64,000 bases of DNA from Impatiens glandulifera (GCF_907164915.1 NC_061869.1:45939771-46003770), one strand, 5' to 3'; positions 45,932 to 57,994 are shown, counted from the stretch's first letter. Notes: generated by a model from the sequence alone, not told the origin. Made by a program: numbers and translations.

Positions 45932-48900
45932 ATGTGGGTACCAAAAAGTTGTAAATAATTTTCTGATGCAGGTTAGGAGGAGCAACCGGTTGAAGAACTC
46001 TGAATGGTACTTGGACAGTGGATGCTCAAGGCACATGACCGGAAACAAGGAGCTACTGACCGACATCAAGTACGAAACCGGAGCACTCATCACATTTGGG
46101 GATAACTCAAAAGGTAAAACCGTGGGCAAGGGTAAGATTGTCCATGGTGAACTATCCATAAATAATGTGTTATTAGTAGAAAAACTAAGTTTTAATTTAT
46201 TAAGCATAAGCCAGATGTGTGATGTGGGCTATAAAGTTGAATTTCATAAAAACTCATGCTTAGTCAAGAATCAAAATGATGAAATCTTGTTAACCGGTAA
46301 CCGGATAGGAAATATTTATAAAGTAAACTGGAAAACTGATTTCGAAAAACCTGTGTGTATGATAGCCGGAAATGATCCAAACTGGCTTTGGCATAAACGG
46401 TTAAACCACTTGAATTTCAAAACGATTAACTTTATTTGTTCCAAGGAACTAGTTCATGGTTTTCCAAATGTTAAATTTTCAAAAGATAAAGTATGTGCTG
46501 CATGTCAAATGGGAAAACAAGTGAAATCATCTTTTAAAAGTAAAGGAAATTATCAATCTGAAAGATGTTTGGAACTGCTGCATATGGACTTGTTCGGTCC
46601 GGTTAGAGTAACTAGTTTAGGTGGCATGCATTACACCATGGTAGTTATTGACGATTACTCTAAATTTACTTGGGTAACTTTTCTAGCTTCTAAAACTCAA
46701 GCTGCTTCAAACTTGATTAAACTGATTTTGAGAATACAAAATGAAAAATCTATTCGAGTAAACAAAATTAGAAGTGATAGAGGAACTGAATTCATTAATA
46801 GCAATTTAACTACTTTTCTTGATGATTCCGGTATTAGGCACGAGTTGTCTAGTGCCTGAACTCCTCAACAAAACGGCCTGGCTGAGAGAAGAAACCGAAC
46901 TCTCAAGGAAGCCGCAAGGTCAATGATAGCCGATTCGGGTATAGCTCAAAAGTTTTGGGCCGAAGCTATCAATACCGCTTGCTATACACAAAACCGATCT
47001 CTTGTGACTAAACGATTTTCGAAAACTCCTTTTGAAATTTATTTTGATAAAATTCCAAATGTACGGTACTTTCGAATTTTTGGAAGTAAATGCTTTGTTC
47101 ATAATAACGGCAAGAAGTACTTGACCGCTTTTGATGCTAAATCCGATGAGGGAATAATGTTGGGATATTCAGCTGTGAGTAAAGCGTACCGAGTATATAA
47201 TACTAGGACTTTAACAGTTGAAGAAACCGCACACGTTGTTTTCGATGAATCGGTTGAGCGAAACACTGCATTACCCTTCGACCTTCACAACAGAATGGAA
47301 AATTTCAATATCTATTCTGATGATGAAGACGAGGTTCCGGTTTTCAGACGCTTTGTCAAGGACCAAGCGGTTGATGTTGAAATTCAACCTGATCAAGCTG
47401 CCTTACCGCAGAAAGTTGACGTTTCAGTTTCTACTGAAGAAATCGGTCGGTCTGACTCTGTTCAACCTACCGATCAGTCTAACCTTGATCAGCCAGCCGA
47501 AAGCTTGGTAGACACGTCTCGGATTAACCTCAGAAGGAACAAAAATCATCCTCTTGAACTAGTAATAGGTAACATCTCCTCACCCGTCCGAACTAGGCAA
47601 CAAAATTTGGATCACTATGGAAATTCTGCTTTCATATCACAAATTGAGCCGAAAAAGGTGGACGAAGCACTGTCAAATCCAGATTGGATCTTGGCAATGC
47701 AAGAGGAATTAAACGAGTTTGAGAGAAATAAAGTCTGGTACCTAGTTCCTAGACCGAAAAATAAACCGGTTATAGGCACACGATGGGTATTCAGAAATAA
47801 ACTCGATGAAAACGGTTTAGTTACGAGGAACAAAGCCCGGTTAGTGGCTCAAGGCTATAAACAGGAAGAAGGCATTGATTTTGAAGAATCATTCGCACCT
47901 GTAGCTAGGCTTGAGGCCATTAGAATATTTTTAGCATATGCAGCTTTCAAAAAGTTTAAAGTTTATCAAATGGATGTAAAAAGCGCTTTTCTAAATGGTA
48001 AAGTCAATGAAGAGGTGTATGTAAATCAACCTCCAGGTTTTAAAAATCCAGAACATGAAAATCACGTTTACCGGCTGAATAAAGCCCTTTACGGTTTGAA
48101 ACAAGCACCAAGAGCTTGGTATGATACCTTGACTCAATTTCTTTTTGATCACAAATTTACAATCGGTTCAGTAGATAAAACCTTATTTAAATTTGAAAGA
48201 AAGGAGCAAATTTTACTTGTTCAAATTTATGTTGATGACATCATATTCGGATCAACCGATCCAAAACTATGTGACAAATTTTCGAAAATAATGACTGATA
48301 GATTTCAAATGAGTATGATGGGGGAAATGAGTTTCTTCCTAGGGCTACAGGTCAAGCAGTTGGAAGCCGGAATATTTATAAGCCAACCGAAGTATACTGC
48401 CGAATTGCTGAAAAGATTTGGGATGGACACATGTGCCGAAGCGGCTACGCCTATGAGTCCTTCCGTGAAGCTGGATAAAGATGATGATGGTCAAACCGTC
48501 GACATCACCGCGTACCGAGGAATGATAGGATCATTGCTGTATCTCACAGCCAGCCGACCTGATATTCTGTTTGCGGTTGGAGTGTGCGGGAGGTTCCAAG
48601 CAAATCCAAAGCAGTCTCATTATACGGCGGCTAAGAGAATCTTAAAATATCTAAAGGGAACTCAAGAAGTGGGACTCTGGTATCCAAAAGACTCGAGCTT
48701 CAATCTAATAAGCTATTCCGATGCCGATTACGCGGGATGCAAAATCGACAGAAAGAGTACAAGTGGAACCTGTCAGTTTCTGGGTGACCGGTTAGTTACC
48801 TGGAGCAGCAAGAAACAAACGTCCGTTGCAACATCAACCGCAGAGGCAGAGTACTTAGCAGCTGGAAGCTGCTGTGCACAACTCCTCTGGATTCAACAGT

Positions 48901-49181
48901 AACTCAGGGATTTCGGAATAGAAGCAAAGGAATCTCCAATCTTTTGTGACAACACCAGCGCCATAGCGATTACATACAATCCGGTGTTGCACTCAAGAAC
49001 GAAGCATATCGACATCCGACATCATTTCATCCGGGAGCATGTTCAGGAGAAACACATCCGGCTGGAATATGTGTCAACCGAGCAACAAGTAGCGGACATC
49101 TTCACCAAACCGCTACAGGAAGCTAAGTTTTCACATTTTCGAAATATTTTGGGTCTTACTAATTTAAATCAATTGATATAA
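45918..49181 (+). pseudogene. Pol of Sirevirus B (protease, integrase, reverse transcriptase, RNase H) with two stops
   Basis: Pol lies in the +1 frame relative to gag, overlapping it by 14 bases. Domains in order: protease (WYLDSGCSRHMTGN), integrase zinc region (LWHKRLNHLN, CAACQMGKQ), integrase core ([27 protein letters not shown], then [17 protein letters not shown]). Reverse transcriptase follows ([42 protein letters not shown]), then RNase H ([38 protein letters not shown]). The end IFTKPLQEAKFSHF is typical. A TGA at 46857 (in integrase) and a TAA at 48900 (in RNase H) inactivate it; otherwise the frame is open. This is the Sirevirus branch of Ty1-copia. Confidence 0.9.
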
Positions 49182-49692
49182 TCATGATGCATGTAAAACC
49201 GGGATATGTGTTCAGGGAGAAGCTAAAGCTTCTCAATTTAATAGGCCATTAATAAAATCAAACATGCTAACCGGGAGGAAGTCTCCGGTTATGCCCGACT
49301 ACTTCATTATTTCAAATCAAATGTATGTTTACTTAACGGTTGAAATAACCAGGTTGAAGTGGATAAGATAAATCCAAAATTGAACAATTGTTGATATTAA
49401 TCAACCTTTCTTCATAAAACGGAAATATCCTACTAAAACCGGTCATGGAAAACCGCTCAGTACGTATGCACTCTGATCTGATGAAATGAATTTTTCCGGC
49501 TAACCTGAGATGACTAACCGAGTTTTCGTGCATGCTTTGATAAATGAAGCCTGTGATTAATTAAAAACAAGTTTACCACAATCGAGATGACGACATGTGT
49601 CCATCATCAAGAGAGGGAAACTTACATCTTGTCAATAGATATTTTTCATCATTGCTATCCTAGTAATTATTAGATTTACCTTGGAAATAACC
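49182..49692 (+). other. Post-pol region of element B before the gap
   Basis: No long frame is present. It is rich in ACCGG words like the rest of the family. The accessory genes and 3' LTR of B expected here are missing from view or lost. Confidence 0.5.
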
Positions 49693-49792
49693 NNNNNNNN
49701 NNNNNNNNNNNNNNNNNNNNNNNNNNNNNNNNNNNNNNNNNNNNNNNNNNNNNNNNNNNNNNNNNNNNNNNNNNNNNNNNNNNNNNNNNNNN
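49693..49792. other. Assembly gap, 100 N
   Basis: Exactly 100 Ns, a conventional filler for a gap of unknown size. On its left is element B after pol; on its right is the integrase of element A. The gap must hide the end of B (including its 3' LTR and target duplication) and the gag end, protease and integrase start of A. Confidence 0.99.
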
Positions 49793-52408
49793 TCACATAT
49801 GGACTTATTTGGACCAATTCAGGTGTTAGCCTAGGAGGCATGCTTTATACCATGGTAGTTATTGATGATTATTCTAGATTTACATGGGTAATATTTCTGC
49901 CATCTAAACGTGAAACCGCATCAAACCTGATTACACTTCTTAAACGCTTGCAAAATGAAAAATCAACTCGCATTAATAGCATTCGAAGTGATCGAGGTAC
50001 CGAATTTACCAATAGTACCTTGACCGCATATCTTGATGAATCCGTCATTAGGCACGAGTTGTCTAGTGCCAGGACTCCTCAACAAAATGGCCTGGACGAG
50101 AGAAGAAACCGGACTCTCAAGGAAGCCGCACGGTCCATGATAGCCGATTCCGGCATTGCTCAAAAATTTTGGGCAGAGGCTATCAACACTGCATGTTATA
50201 CACAAAACCGGTCTTTAATAAACAAGTTCATAACAAAACACCGTATGAGGTTTATTTTAACAGAGTTCCCAAACTTAAATACCTCAAGATTTTCGGTTGT
50301 AAGTGTTATATACACATAAATGGCAAAAACCAACTCTCTGTTTTTGATGCAAAAACTAATACCGGGATCATGCTAGGTTACTCAGCAGTGAGTAAAGCAT
50401 ATAGAGTGTATAATAATAGAACTGCAACCATGGAGGAAACACTTCACGTTGTTTTCGATGAATCGGTTGAAAGTAATACTGCATCATGCTTTGATCTACA
50501 CAACAGATTGGAAAATAATAATATCCATTCTGATAGTGAAGATGAGACTCCGGTCTTCAGGCGGTTTGTCCATGACCAAATGGGTAATATTGAAACCCAG
50601 CCGGATCAAGCTGTTCCACAACAGGAAGCTGACACTTCGGTTCAATCCGAGGAAGTTGGTCGGTCTGACAATCCTGTTCAGCCTACCGACATGTCTAGCC
50701 TTGATCAAGTAAACGGTAATTTGGTAGACATCCCTGACCTGAATCTCAGAAGAAACAGTAAACATCCTCCTGAGCAAATTATAGGTGACCCTTCAAAACA
50801 TGTTCGAACTAGGCGTCAACATCTGGCGGAATACTTTAATTCCGCGTTTATATCCCAGATTGAGCCGAAAAGAATAGATGAAGCATTGTCAGATCCGGAT
50901 TGGATCTTGGGAATGCAAGAAGAGCTAAACCAGTTCGAGAGTAGTAAAGTCTGGTACCTAGTTCCTAGACCGAAAGATCAATCGGTCATAGGAACAAGAT
51001 GGGTATTTAGAAACAAACTCAATGAGGACGGTTTGGTCACGAGGAACAAAGCCAGATTAGTGGCTCAAGGTTACAAACAGGAAGAAGGCATTGATTTTGA
51101 AGAATCATTTGCCCCTGTAGCTAGGATAGAAGCCATTAGGATTTTTCTAGCCTTTGCTGCTTTCAAAAACTTTAAGGTTTTTCAAATGGATGTTAAAAGT
51201 CATTTCTGAACGGTGATCTACGTGAAGAAGTGTATGTTGAACAACCACCCGGTTTCAAAAGCGCTGCATTTCCAAACCATGTATACCGGCTAAATAAAGC
51301 TTTATACGGTCTAAAGCAAGCACCTAGAGTCTGGTATGATACACTAACCGCATTTTTATTACAACATGATTTCACCATCGGTTCGGTGGATAAAACATTA
51401 TTTAAATTTGAAAAGAAGGAACATATCCTACTTGTTCAAATCTATGTAGATGATATTATTTTCGGTTCCACCGATCCTAAGCTATGTGATAAATTTTCAA
51501 AAATGATGACTAACAAGTTTGAGATGAGTATGATGGGAGAATTGAGCTTCTTCCTAGGTCTTCAGGTTAAGCAACTCAAAGAAGGAACATTCATTATCCA
51601 ACCTAAATACACCAAGGAGCTTCTAAAGAAGTTTGGAATGGACACATGCTCCTCGGCGGCTACTCAAATGAGCTCATCGATTAAGTTGGACAGGGATGAT
51701 GAGGGCCAATCGGTAGACCAGATCGCATACCGGGGCATGATCGGCTCTCTTCTATACCTAACTGCGAGTAGACCGGACATTCTGTTTGCGGTCGGTGTGT
51801 GTGGGAGATTTCAAGCAAATCCAAAGCAATCACATTACACAGCCGCAAAGAGGATACTGAAGTATCTGAAGGGCACACCTGACGTCGGTCTGTGGTATCC
51901 AAAGGATTCGTCCTTTAACCTAACGAGTTATTCGGATGCAGACTATACAGGGTGTAAGATTGACAGGAAAAGCACAAGCGGGACATGTCAATTCCTAGGT
52001 GACCGACTGGTGTCATGGCACAGCAAGAAACAGACATCGGTGGCCACATCAACCGCGGAGGCTGAATACTTGGCGGCCGGAAGTTGCTGTTCACAACTCC
52101 TCTGGATCCAACAACAGCTGAAGGACTTCGGTGTCATAGCCGAAGAATCCCCGATCTTCTGTGACAACACAAGTGCCATAGCGATCACCTACAACCCGGT
52201 TCTCCACTCCAGAACCAAGCATATCGACATAAGGCATCACTTCATCCGGGAGCATGTCACGCTGAAGCATATCCGGCTGGAATACGTATCGACCGATCAA
52301 CAAGTAGCCGATATCTTCACAAAGCCTCTACAGGAAGCTAAGTTCTCTCAATTTAGACTCACTCTCGGCTTAACCGACATTAGCCAAATCCTTCCTAAGG
52401 ATGCTTAA
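49793..52408 (+). pseudogene. Pol of Sirevirus A (integrase core to RNase H) with three one-base deletions
   Basis: It starts after the gap at the integrase MDLFGP region and is nearly identical to pol of C from 62118. Integrase ([38 protein letters not shown]), reverse transcriptase ([42 protein letters not shown]) and RNase H ([25 protein letters not shown]) follow, ending DISQILPKDA. Against C, single bases are missing near 49824, 50228 and 51200, each shifting the frame. They could be real decay or assembly errors next to the gap. Confidence 0.88.
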
Positions 52409-52853
52409 AGGGAAACCGGTTCGGACAGATAAAACAGGTAGTTCCTCCTAAACTGTTGAACTTCGAATCTTCAGGGTGTCTGTGGAAGAACCGCCCAGTT
52501 TATCAGATAGAGTAAACCGACCGGTCACTTGGTGCATACACCAAATAACCGCATCGGGATGAACAACTGATAACTGACCGGTTCGGAAGCAGGTTACTCT
52601 AGATTATTTGAATTTCAAACAGAAGTGGAATAATTATCAGTGTTTAAGGATATCTGTTCTGAAACATTACCCTTTCAAAGTAAAACTGGTCGCGCCTAAA
52701 AAGACGTGAAGATCTTTTGATATCTTTCACAGTCCAGGCCTATGACCAACACCCTAGACTGCAAACTTGTCTATTTTATGCAATGTCCTATAACCTGCAG
52801 TTAATAGATATCATCTCATTTAATACCTGGACAATAGGATAGCCCCCCAACTA
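52409..52853 (+). other. Spacer between pol and the first accessory ORF of A
   Basis: No frame. Several ACCGG words. It leads into the TATA-like promoter of the first accessory ORF. Confidence 0.5.
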
Positions 52854-52861
52854 CTATTTAA
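52854..52861 (+). promoter_or_regulatory. TATA-like box before accessory ORF E1
   Basis: TATTTAAG, 63 bases before the ATG at 52924, followed by an AC- and CT-rich leader. Weaker than the boxes of E2 and E3. Confidence 0.45.
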
Positions 52862-52923
52862 GTGAAGCAATCACTTACCAAAATACTCACAAGTCAAAAA
52901 CTGAATCTCTCACTAAGGCAAAA

Positions 52924-53684
52924 ATGTCTCAGTTTCCCAACATACTTCAGGTTGATTTTCGCTCCTGCACCAGCACCAAGCACTACGCTATTTATAGAAT
53001 GATAAAATTTTTGGAAGATACTGGCCTCCAGTACTTCCTTGATGACAAACACACCGTTTACCCTGAATCAGTCCTGGAGTTTTTCTATAACGCCAGGGTG
53101 TTCAGGGGTACCCCTCATTTTGATACCCACATCCAATCCAAGGTGGGGGTATCATCTTTGACTTCACCGAGAAGGATTTTGCTCGGTGCTTTAGTTTGCC
53201 TAAGCAAGGGCTGACAGACCTCAACCCACCAGCCAACATAAAGGCCGAGGTCTCTCTCTCACTTGTCCGGTCTGATGAGCCGGTTGACGATCACGGCACT
53301 AAGTCACACCTGAGGGCTGAATATCAGCTCCTCAACGATGTGATAGGTAGGAGCATCTTCGGAAGGGATGTCACCAATACCTACTGTGCCGCGACCTTCA
53401 ACATGATGGCGGCTATTGTCACCGGTACACCGGTGAACTGGTCCAGGGTGCTATTTGACGTCCTCATTTGGATGGTCGGCATCCGGTCAGTCGGCCTCAT
53501 TCCTCAAATAAGCTGCCTTCTTGTGGAGCTTGGTGTTCCGACCTGTCCCGGCAAAGGTCTGAACCAAGCCTAGGTGCTAACCAAGGAGATAACCGACTCA
53601 TTTTATGATCGGTTTGAGAGGGCGTGGAGGAGGAGGAACCGCCGTAACAATCCCAACGGTGAAGTCAACTCCCAAGCACATTGA
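52924..53684 (+). pseudogene. Accessory ORF E1 of Sirevirus A
   Basis: The ATG at 52924 encodes MSQFPNILQVDFRSC, then FLEDTGLQYFLDD and SVLEFFYNARV. The frame shifts in the G run at 53143-53148 and continues as IIFDFTEKDFARCFSLPKQG, DDHGTKSHLRAEYQLLNDVI and FNMMAAIVTGTPVNWSRVLF, with a TAG at 53571 before a basic tail (RAWRRRNRRN) ending at 53684. It is a paralogue of E2, E3 and the M ORF: same VDF start, FF.(A/S)A.V module and NWS(R/T)V(L/I)F module. No known enzyme motif, signal peptide or membrane span is evident. Function unknown. Confidence 0.65.
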
Positions 53685-54047
53685 GTCACTCCTTCCTGCA
53701 CCCGGTCGTTTTGTTGCATGTACCGGGTGTATCCTTATCCAACATCATCATGATCATTTCGGCTTTTCTTATGTCTTTCCTCGGTTTTATTTATGATTCC
53801 TTCGGTCTCTTTTGTCTACTCTTCATTATGTTAGTGCATTAATGATAAAGGGATCTTTTTAATTAAATAGGGTAACTCTCAACTAACTAAGCAATCAATA
53901 CCCAACTAACTTGGTTACCTTTCAACAAACATTTACCTCGAGAACCGCAAATAGTCAAAAAGCACACTCTGCCCAATGACCTTGGAAATGCAAAGATTTT
54001 ATTCTCTAAAAAGACAAAACTGTCACATTTTCTCTCCAAAACCGGTT

Positions 54048-54057
54048 CTATAAAAGG
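54048..54057 (+). promoter_or_regulatory. TATA box before accessory ORF E2
   Basis: CTATAAAAGG, 73 bases before the ATG at 54131, followed by a CTCTATCTCTCTCTCTG-type pyrimidine leader. It is the same box as in the LTRs. Confidence 0.7.
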
Positions 54058-54130
54058 AGGGACTTTCTAATCAACTCAACACACAAAACACTCTCGACAT
54101 CTCTTGCACTCTATCTCTCTCTCTGCAATC

Positions 54131-54835
54131 ATGCCGAGCCGAACCTTGGGAAATTTCTTAAGCATCGATTTCGATTCATGCATGGAGGAATGGGACGGGC
54201 TGCCCGCAAAGAAACTCATGTTCGAATCTCTCATTCTTACCGGCCTTCGGCCGTTCCTCGAAGAATCCGGTCCGATTCTGACTGAGGACGTTAAAGCGTT
54301 CTTCAGAAGCGCCTGTATTAGGGGCAATTACATTGTCTCTACGGTGAGAGACCACACTTTTTGGCTCGATGAAGCCGAATACGCCACTCTATTCAACCTA
54401 CCCACAGAAGGGTTTTCCGATTTTCCACCTCTGGAGGGGCTTGATGAATTCTATTACTCACTCCTCTTTTCTGGAACCATGGAACCGGTGGAAAACCATG
54501 GGCCCAAAAATCTTCTGGGGAGACATGCTCAACTTCTTCTTGAGATCGTCACTCGGTCCATTCTTTGTCAGTCCCCTAATCAGCGGTACTCAAAGAATAC
54601 CTACAACATGATGACCAACATCTTTAGCAACAAGGCCATCAATTGGTCCACGGTCATCTTCCAACGTCTGAAATCCATGGTAATAACTAAGAAAGGTCTT
54701 GGTTTTGCACCACACATCAGCAAACTAATCCTATCATACCGGCCAGAATTCGGACCGGGCACACCGGCCGCCCCTTCAAACATCCTTAACAAGGATTCGG
54801 TGGAGGAAAGGATTTCCAGAATGTTTCTTCCATAG
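54131..54835 (+). CDS. Accessory ORF E2 of Sirevirus A, intact 234 residues
   Basis: The first ATG after the TATA box and CT-rich leader opens an undamaged frame. It shares the family layout: FLSIDFDSCMEEWD, LILTGLRPFLEESG, DVKAFFRSACIRGNYIVSTV, EYATLFNLPTEGF, then TYNMMTNIFSNKAINWSTVI and GLGFAPHISKLILS. There is no coiled-coil tail; it ends ISRMFLP. The domain resembles the poorly characterised plant transposon protein family that I know as PF20167, but that link is from memory and should be checked. It shows no membrane segment or signal peptide. Function unknown. Confidence 0.7.
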   Translation: MPSRTLGNFLSIDFDSCMEEWDGLPAKKLMFESLILTGLRPFLEESGPILTEDVKAFFRSACIRGNYIVSTVRDHTFWLDEAEYATLFNLPTEGFSDFPPLEGLDEFYYSLLFSGTMEPVENHGPKNLLGRHAQLLLEIVTRSILCQSPNQRYSKNTYNMMTNIFSNKAINWSTVIFQRLKSMVITKKGLGFAPHISKLILSYRPEFGPGTPAAPSNILNKDSVEERISRMFLP

Positions 54836-55284
54836 ACTGTACTTTTCCATTGCTTATGTATGCTTATCTCAATACCGATTTATCTGTCGGTCTTCTTTCT
54901 GCAATGTCTCATTTCAGTTTAAATGACCGAGTTTTCTTAACATCTAAAATATCTAAGTAATCGATTAACATTATCAAAACAACCGCGCTCTTATCCGGTT
55001 TCAAAACCGCCTAAACTCAAGAGATTGGAAAAACTATGCTCACTCTACATAACCGGTTAAACTTAGAAACCGCACCATCAAACGGTCTCAAAAAGAAGAG
55101 TGCGTCATCAATGGCGTAGGCAAAAGTTTTGGAGGGAAATTTCCCGCCCAAAACTCCCGCCCCCTTGGTTTACCGCCCATGGTTTGGCGCCTATTCTCTC
55201 CCGCCCATGGTTTGCCGCTCCTTTCAACTTGGAGGGAAAACTCCCGCCCAATGTTGATGGGACGGTTGGGCCTCCAAACCGCAT
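54836..55284 (+). promoter_or_regulatory. Upstream region of accessory ORF E3 with GC-rich boxes
   Basis: It contains TTTCCCGCC at 55140-55148, which fits the E2F consensus, and repeats of CCCGCCCATGGTTTG(G/C)CG near 55171 and 55200, plus GGAGGGAAA twice (55131, 55222). Such GC boxes are absent upstream of E1 and E2. Confidence 0.45.
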
Positions 55285-55295
55285 CCATAAAAGGG
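55285..55295 (+). promoter_or_regulatory. TATA box before accessory ORF E3
   Basis: CCATAAAAGGG, about 105 bases before the ATG at 55400, followed by a CTCTCTCTAAGCTCTCTAA-type leader. Confidence 0.65.
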
Positions 55296-55399
55296 ACTCT
55301 CGGTCATTTTATTTCATTCTCACGCGAATCTGTTTTCTCTCTCTAAGCTCTCTAACTCTCTGAAGCGGTTATTTCTCAAACTCTCTCAAAATTTCTAAG

Positions 55400-57994
55400 A
55401 TGGGGCGCGATTCGGCTTTGTTTAAGCATCTATCTTAGGTGGATTTCGAGGAAATCCGACTGAAAGGTACGTCCGAGGCAAAGGAGGTTATTGACCGGGT
55501 AGTCAAAACCGGTCTAGAATATTTCCTTGGCGGTCCTCATGTCCTTTACAAAGATGCGGTCGAGGAATTCTTCAAGACCGCAACTATCTCCGATAACAAA
55601 ATCACCGCAACTGTATGCGGTACTGAAATAGAGCTCACCGAGGCATCGGTAGCAGAAAGCCTGCACCTTCCATCAACCGGCCAGGATGCAACGGCGGACA
55701 TCGAGATCAAGACTTTTGAGGCGGCATGCTAGATACTCTCGGCAACTAAGGAGCCGATAAAAGTATCCGGCAGCAAATCAACGTTGAAACCGGAGTATAT
55801 CCCAATCTGTGACATCTTCGCAAGGGCGATTCTGGCAAGGGGAGGAAACTATAGCAGCCTAACAAAGGACAAAATCAGGATGTTGATCGGCCTGATAGAG
55901 GGAACAAAGGTTAATTGGGCAAAAGCGGTGTTCAACAACTTAATGGATATGGTGAAACCGGACTCAAACCGGTCATGGGGATACGCCGTTCCTCTCGGTA
56001 AGATCTTCCTTCACCACAATCTCAACATCGGTCCCGGCGTCATCGTCGCAAATAGATGCCTCATCAAAACGAAACAATTCTTAGAAAGGAAGCAGACGGC
56101 CCCCGGTTCCACAGGTGGCCGAAAGAAGAAAGCCGACAAGAAAGCGGCCCCAGCCAAAGCAAAGGCCGAAAGCAAAGGAAAAGAGAAAGTAACTTTCTCG
56201 GAACCGCCGCAGCAGACGGAGGATGAAGAGTCGACTTCCCCCTCTGAAAGAACCGATATAGAGAAGACCGAGGACGAAAGATCGGTCAATGAAGACGAGC
56301 ATTCGGCCCAGAGCGCCGATGAAGCCGGTCCCAACGCCAATCCTGAGACCACCGAAGGTGGTGAAGAGGATGGTGAAGAAGGTGATAAAGAAGCCGATGA
56401 TGAAGGCGGCGACAAAGATAAGGAGGAGGCCGAAGAAGTAGAGGCCGATAGGGTAACTCTAAAACTCCTAAAGATCGCCAAAGAGCGAGCCGAGTCGATT
56501 GAGGAGTTATACCTGGAATGGCACGAGCACCGGTTCGGCAAACCGTATAGGCAAATCCTACCGGATTACACAGAATTGGAATGCATCAGAAGACTGAAGG
56601 ACGTGGAAGACATGATCATGAATCTCACAAAATCCAATACAATCGAAGAGGTATTACACCGAACCTGCCTCCTAAAACCACAGGTACAACTACGGAAGCT
56701 AATCACACGCATCCGGAAGATTACGGAGGAGTTCAAAGAGGTGGGACCGGAAGACACTTTAACACCGCGGGTGTTAGAAAGGCTTGAAAAAGCCAAAGGA
56801 AACCTTATTCAAGAAATTGACCGGCTAGAAGCAATGTGCAGTCAAAGAGAAATTCCGGTCTATACTGCTCCCCGGATCGAAACAAGTCTGGATCACTGTC
56901 CAACACCTCCAAGGGAGAATGCGGCATCAAAAGAATCCGATGAAAGAGCGGATCCTAAACTCACCGGGCAATCCCCTCCTTCACAACCGGAAGTCTCCGC
57001 ATCAGACTTCACAAAGGAATGGGTTCAGGGCCGTCTTCAAAGGTTTAAAGACTCAATCGCAGAACGGATTGATAATCGCATTCAAGAGTTTGAAGACTCC
57101 GCGGTTCAACCATTCAAAGAGAGATCCCAAAGAATCATTGGCTCGGCACTCAAGTTCGCCGACACCACAAGGTATCTATTGAACAGAAATCTGGAACGGA
57201 TCTCAGAACTGGACGAAGACCTACAGGAAGAGGCGGCTCTGCGCGGTAAATATTTTAAGCGAACCGTAATTTTGGAGGATTTGACCTCCGAGTTAAAGGG
57301 AAACTTCGACCGGCTCGAAAGAGAGACCGATCAACGATTGACAACGATGGCTAATGACCTGGTCGACACAACACTCGGACGGGTCTCCGAACTCGAGAAG
57401 AAAAATGAGGGTCTCGAGGCCGAACTGAAGGCGCTTTCCGCTCAAGTTGCTTAACTGCTGAGGGTTAAGATGAACGCGGACGCCGCGGCTGTAGAGGCTG
57501 ATGCCCAAGCGGCTAAGAGGGTCCAGGATGCGCTGGACGCCGAAGCAGGTAAAGAGAAGGAGGCACCGCGATCATCCCAACTTACCGAAGAAGAAGAGGA
57601 AGCCGAGCGACTTCGACAGTCAGAGGCTAAGTTCCCGGGACTTACAAAGAAAGCAGCCGCTCAAGCTGCGAAGGATGCTGCGCGGTTAGAAAGAGAAAGA
57701 CAGAGGCTGGAAAGTTTCGCAGAAGACAACAAGAAGAAAAAGGCGGCCTCCTCCGTTTCAGCGCCGAAAAAGCGAAAGAGGGAACCCTCAAAGAAAGTTC
57801 AAATAGCCGACCTGTTCAATGAGGTCACTGAAACGGTCATTACGAGTACATCGCAGCAGGCTACTCAAGACGAAGAGGAAGAAATAGAACACCTGCAGAC
57901 CCGGTCTACAAGGCAAAGAGTCTCCGAAACGGCCAGTCAACCGCAACCGGAGAAGAAAAAGAGGATCATATATGATTTCTCGGACTCGGAATAA
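55400..57994 (+). pseudogene. Accessory ORF E3 of Sirevirus A: long coiled-coil protein with NLS-like cluster, three stops
   Basis: From the ATG at 55400 one frame runs 865 codons to 57994, broken only by TAG at 55436, TAG at 55730 and TAA at 57452. It opens with the family domain (VDFEEIRLKGTSEAKEVIDR, LGGPHVLYKDAVEEFFKTAT, VNWAKAVFNNLMDMV). Then come a Lys/Ala-rich stretch (KKKADKKAAPAKAKAESKGK), an acidic Glu/Asp region (56220-56440) and long heptad-like segments (56470-57450). The last part has an Ala/Glu/Arg-rich helix and a basic cluster PKKRKREPSKK near 57766, a classic nuclear localisation pattern, and ends KKKRIIYDFSDSE. Nothing suggests an envelope glycoprotein. All three stops fit C-to-T changes in CAG or CAA codons. 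Confidence 0.7.

Noticed and set aside
55400..57994. Retroviral-type envelope gene
   Set aside because: The position after pol suggested it, but no signal peptide or membrane span is visible; the sequence looks nuclear and coiled-coil.
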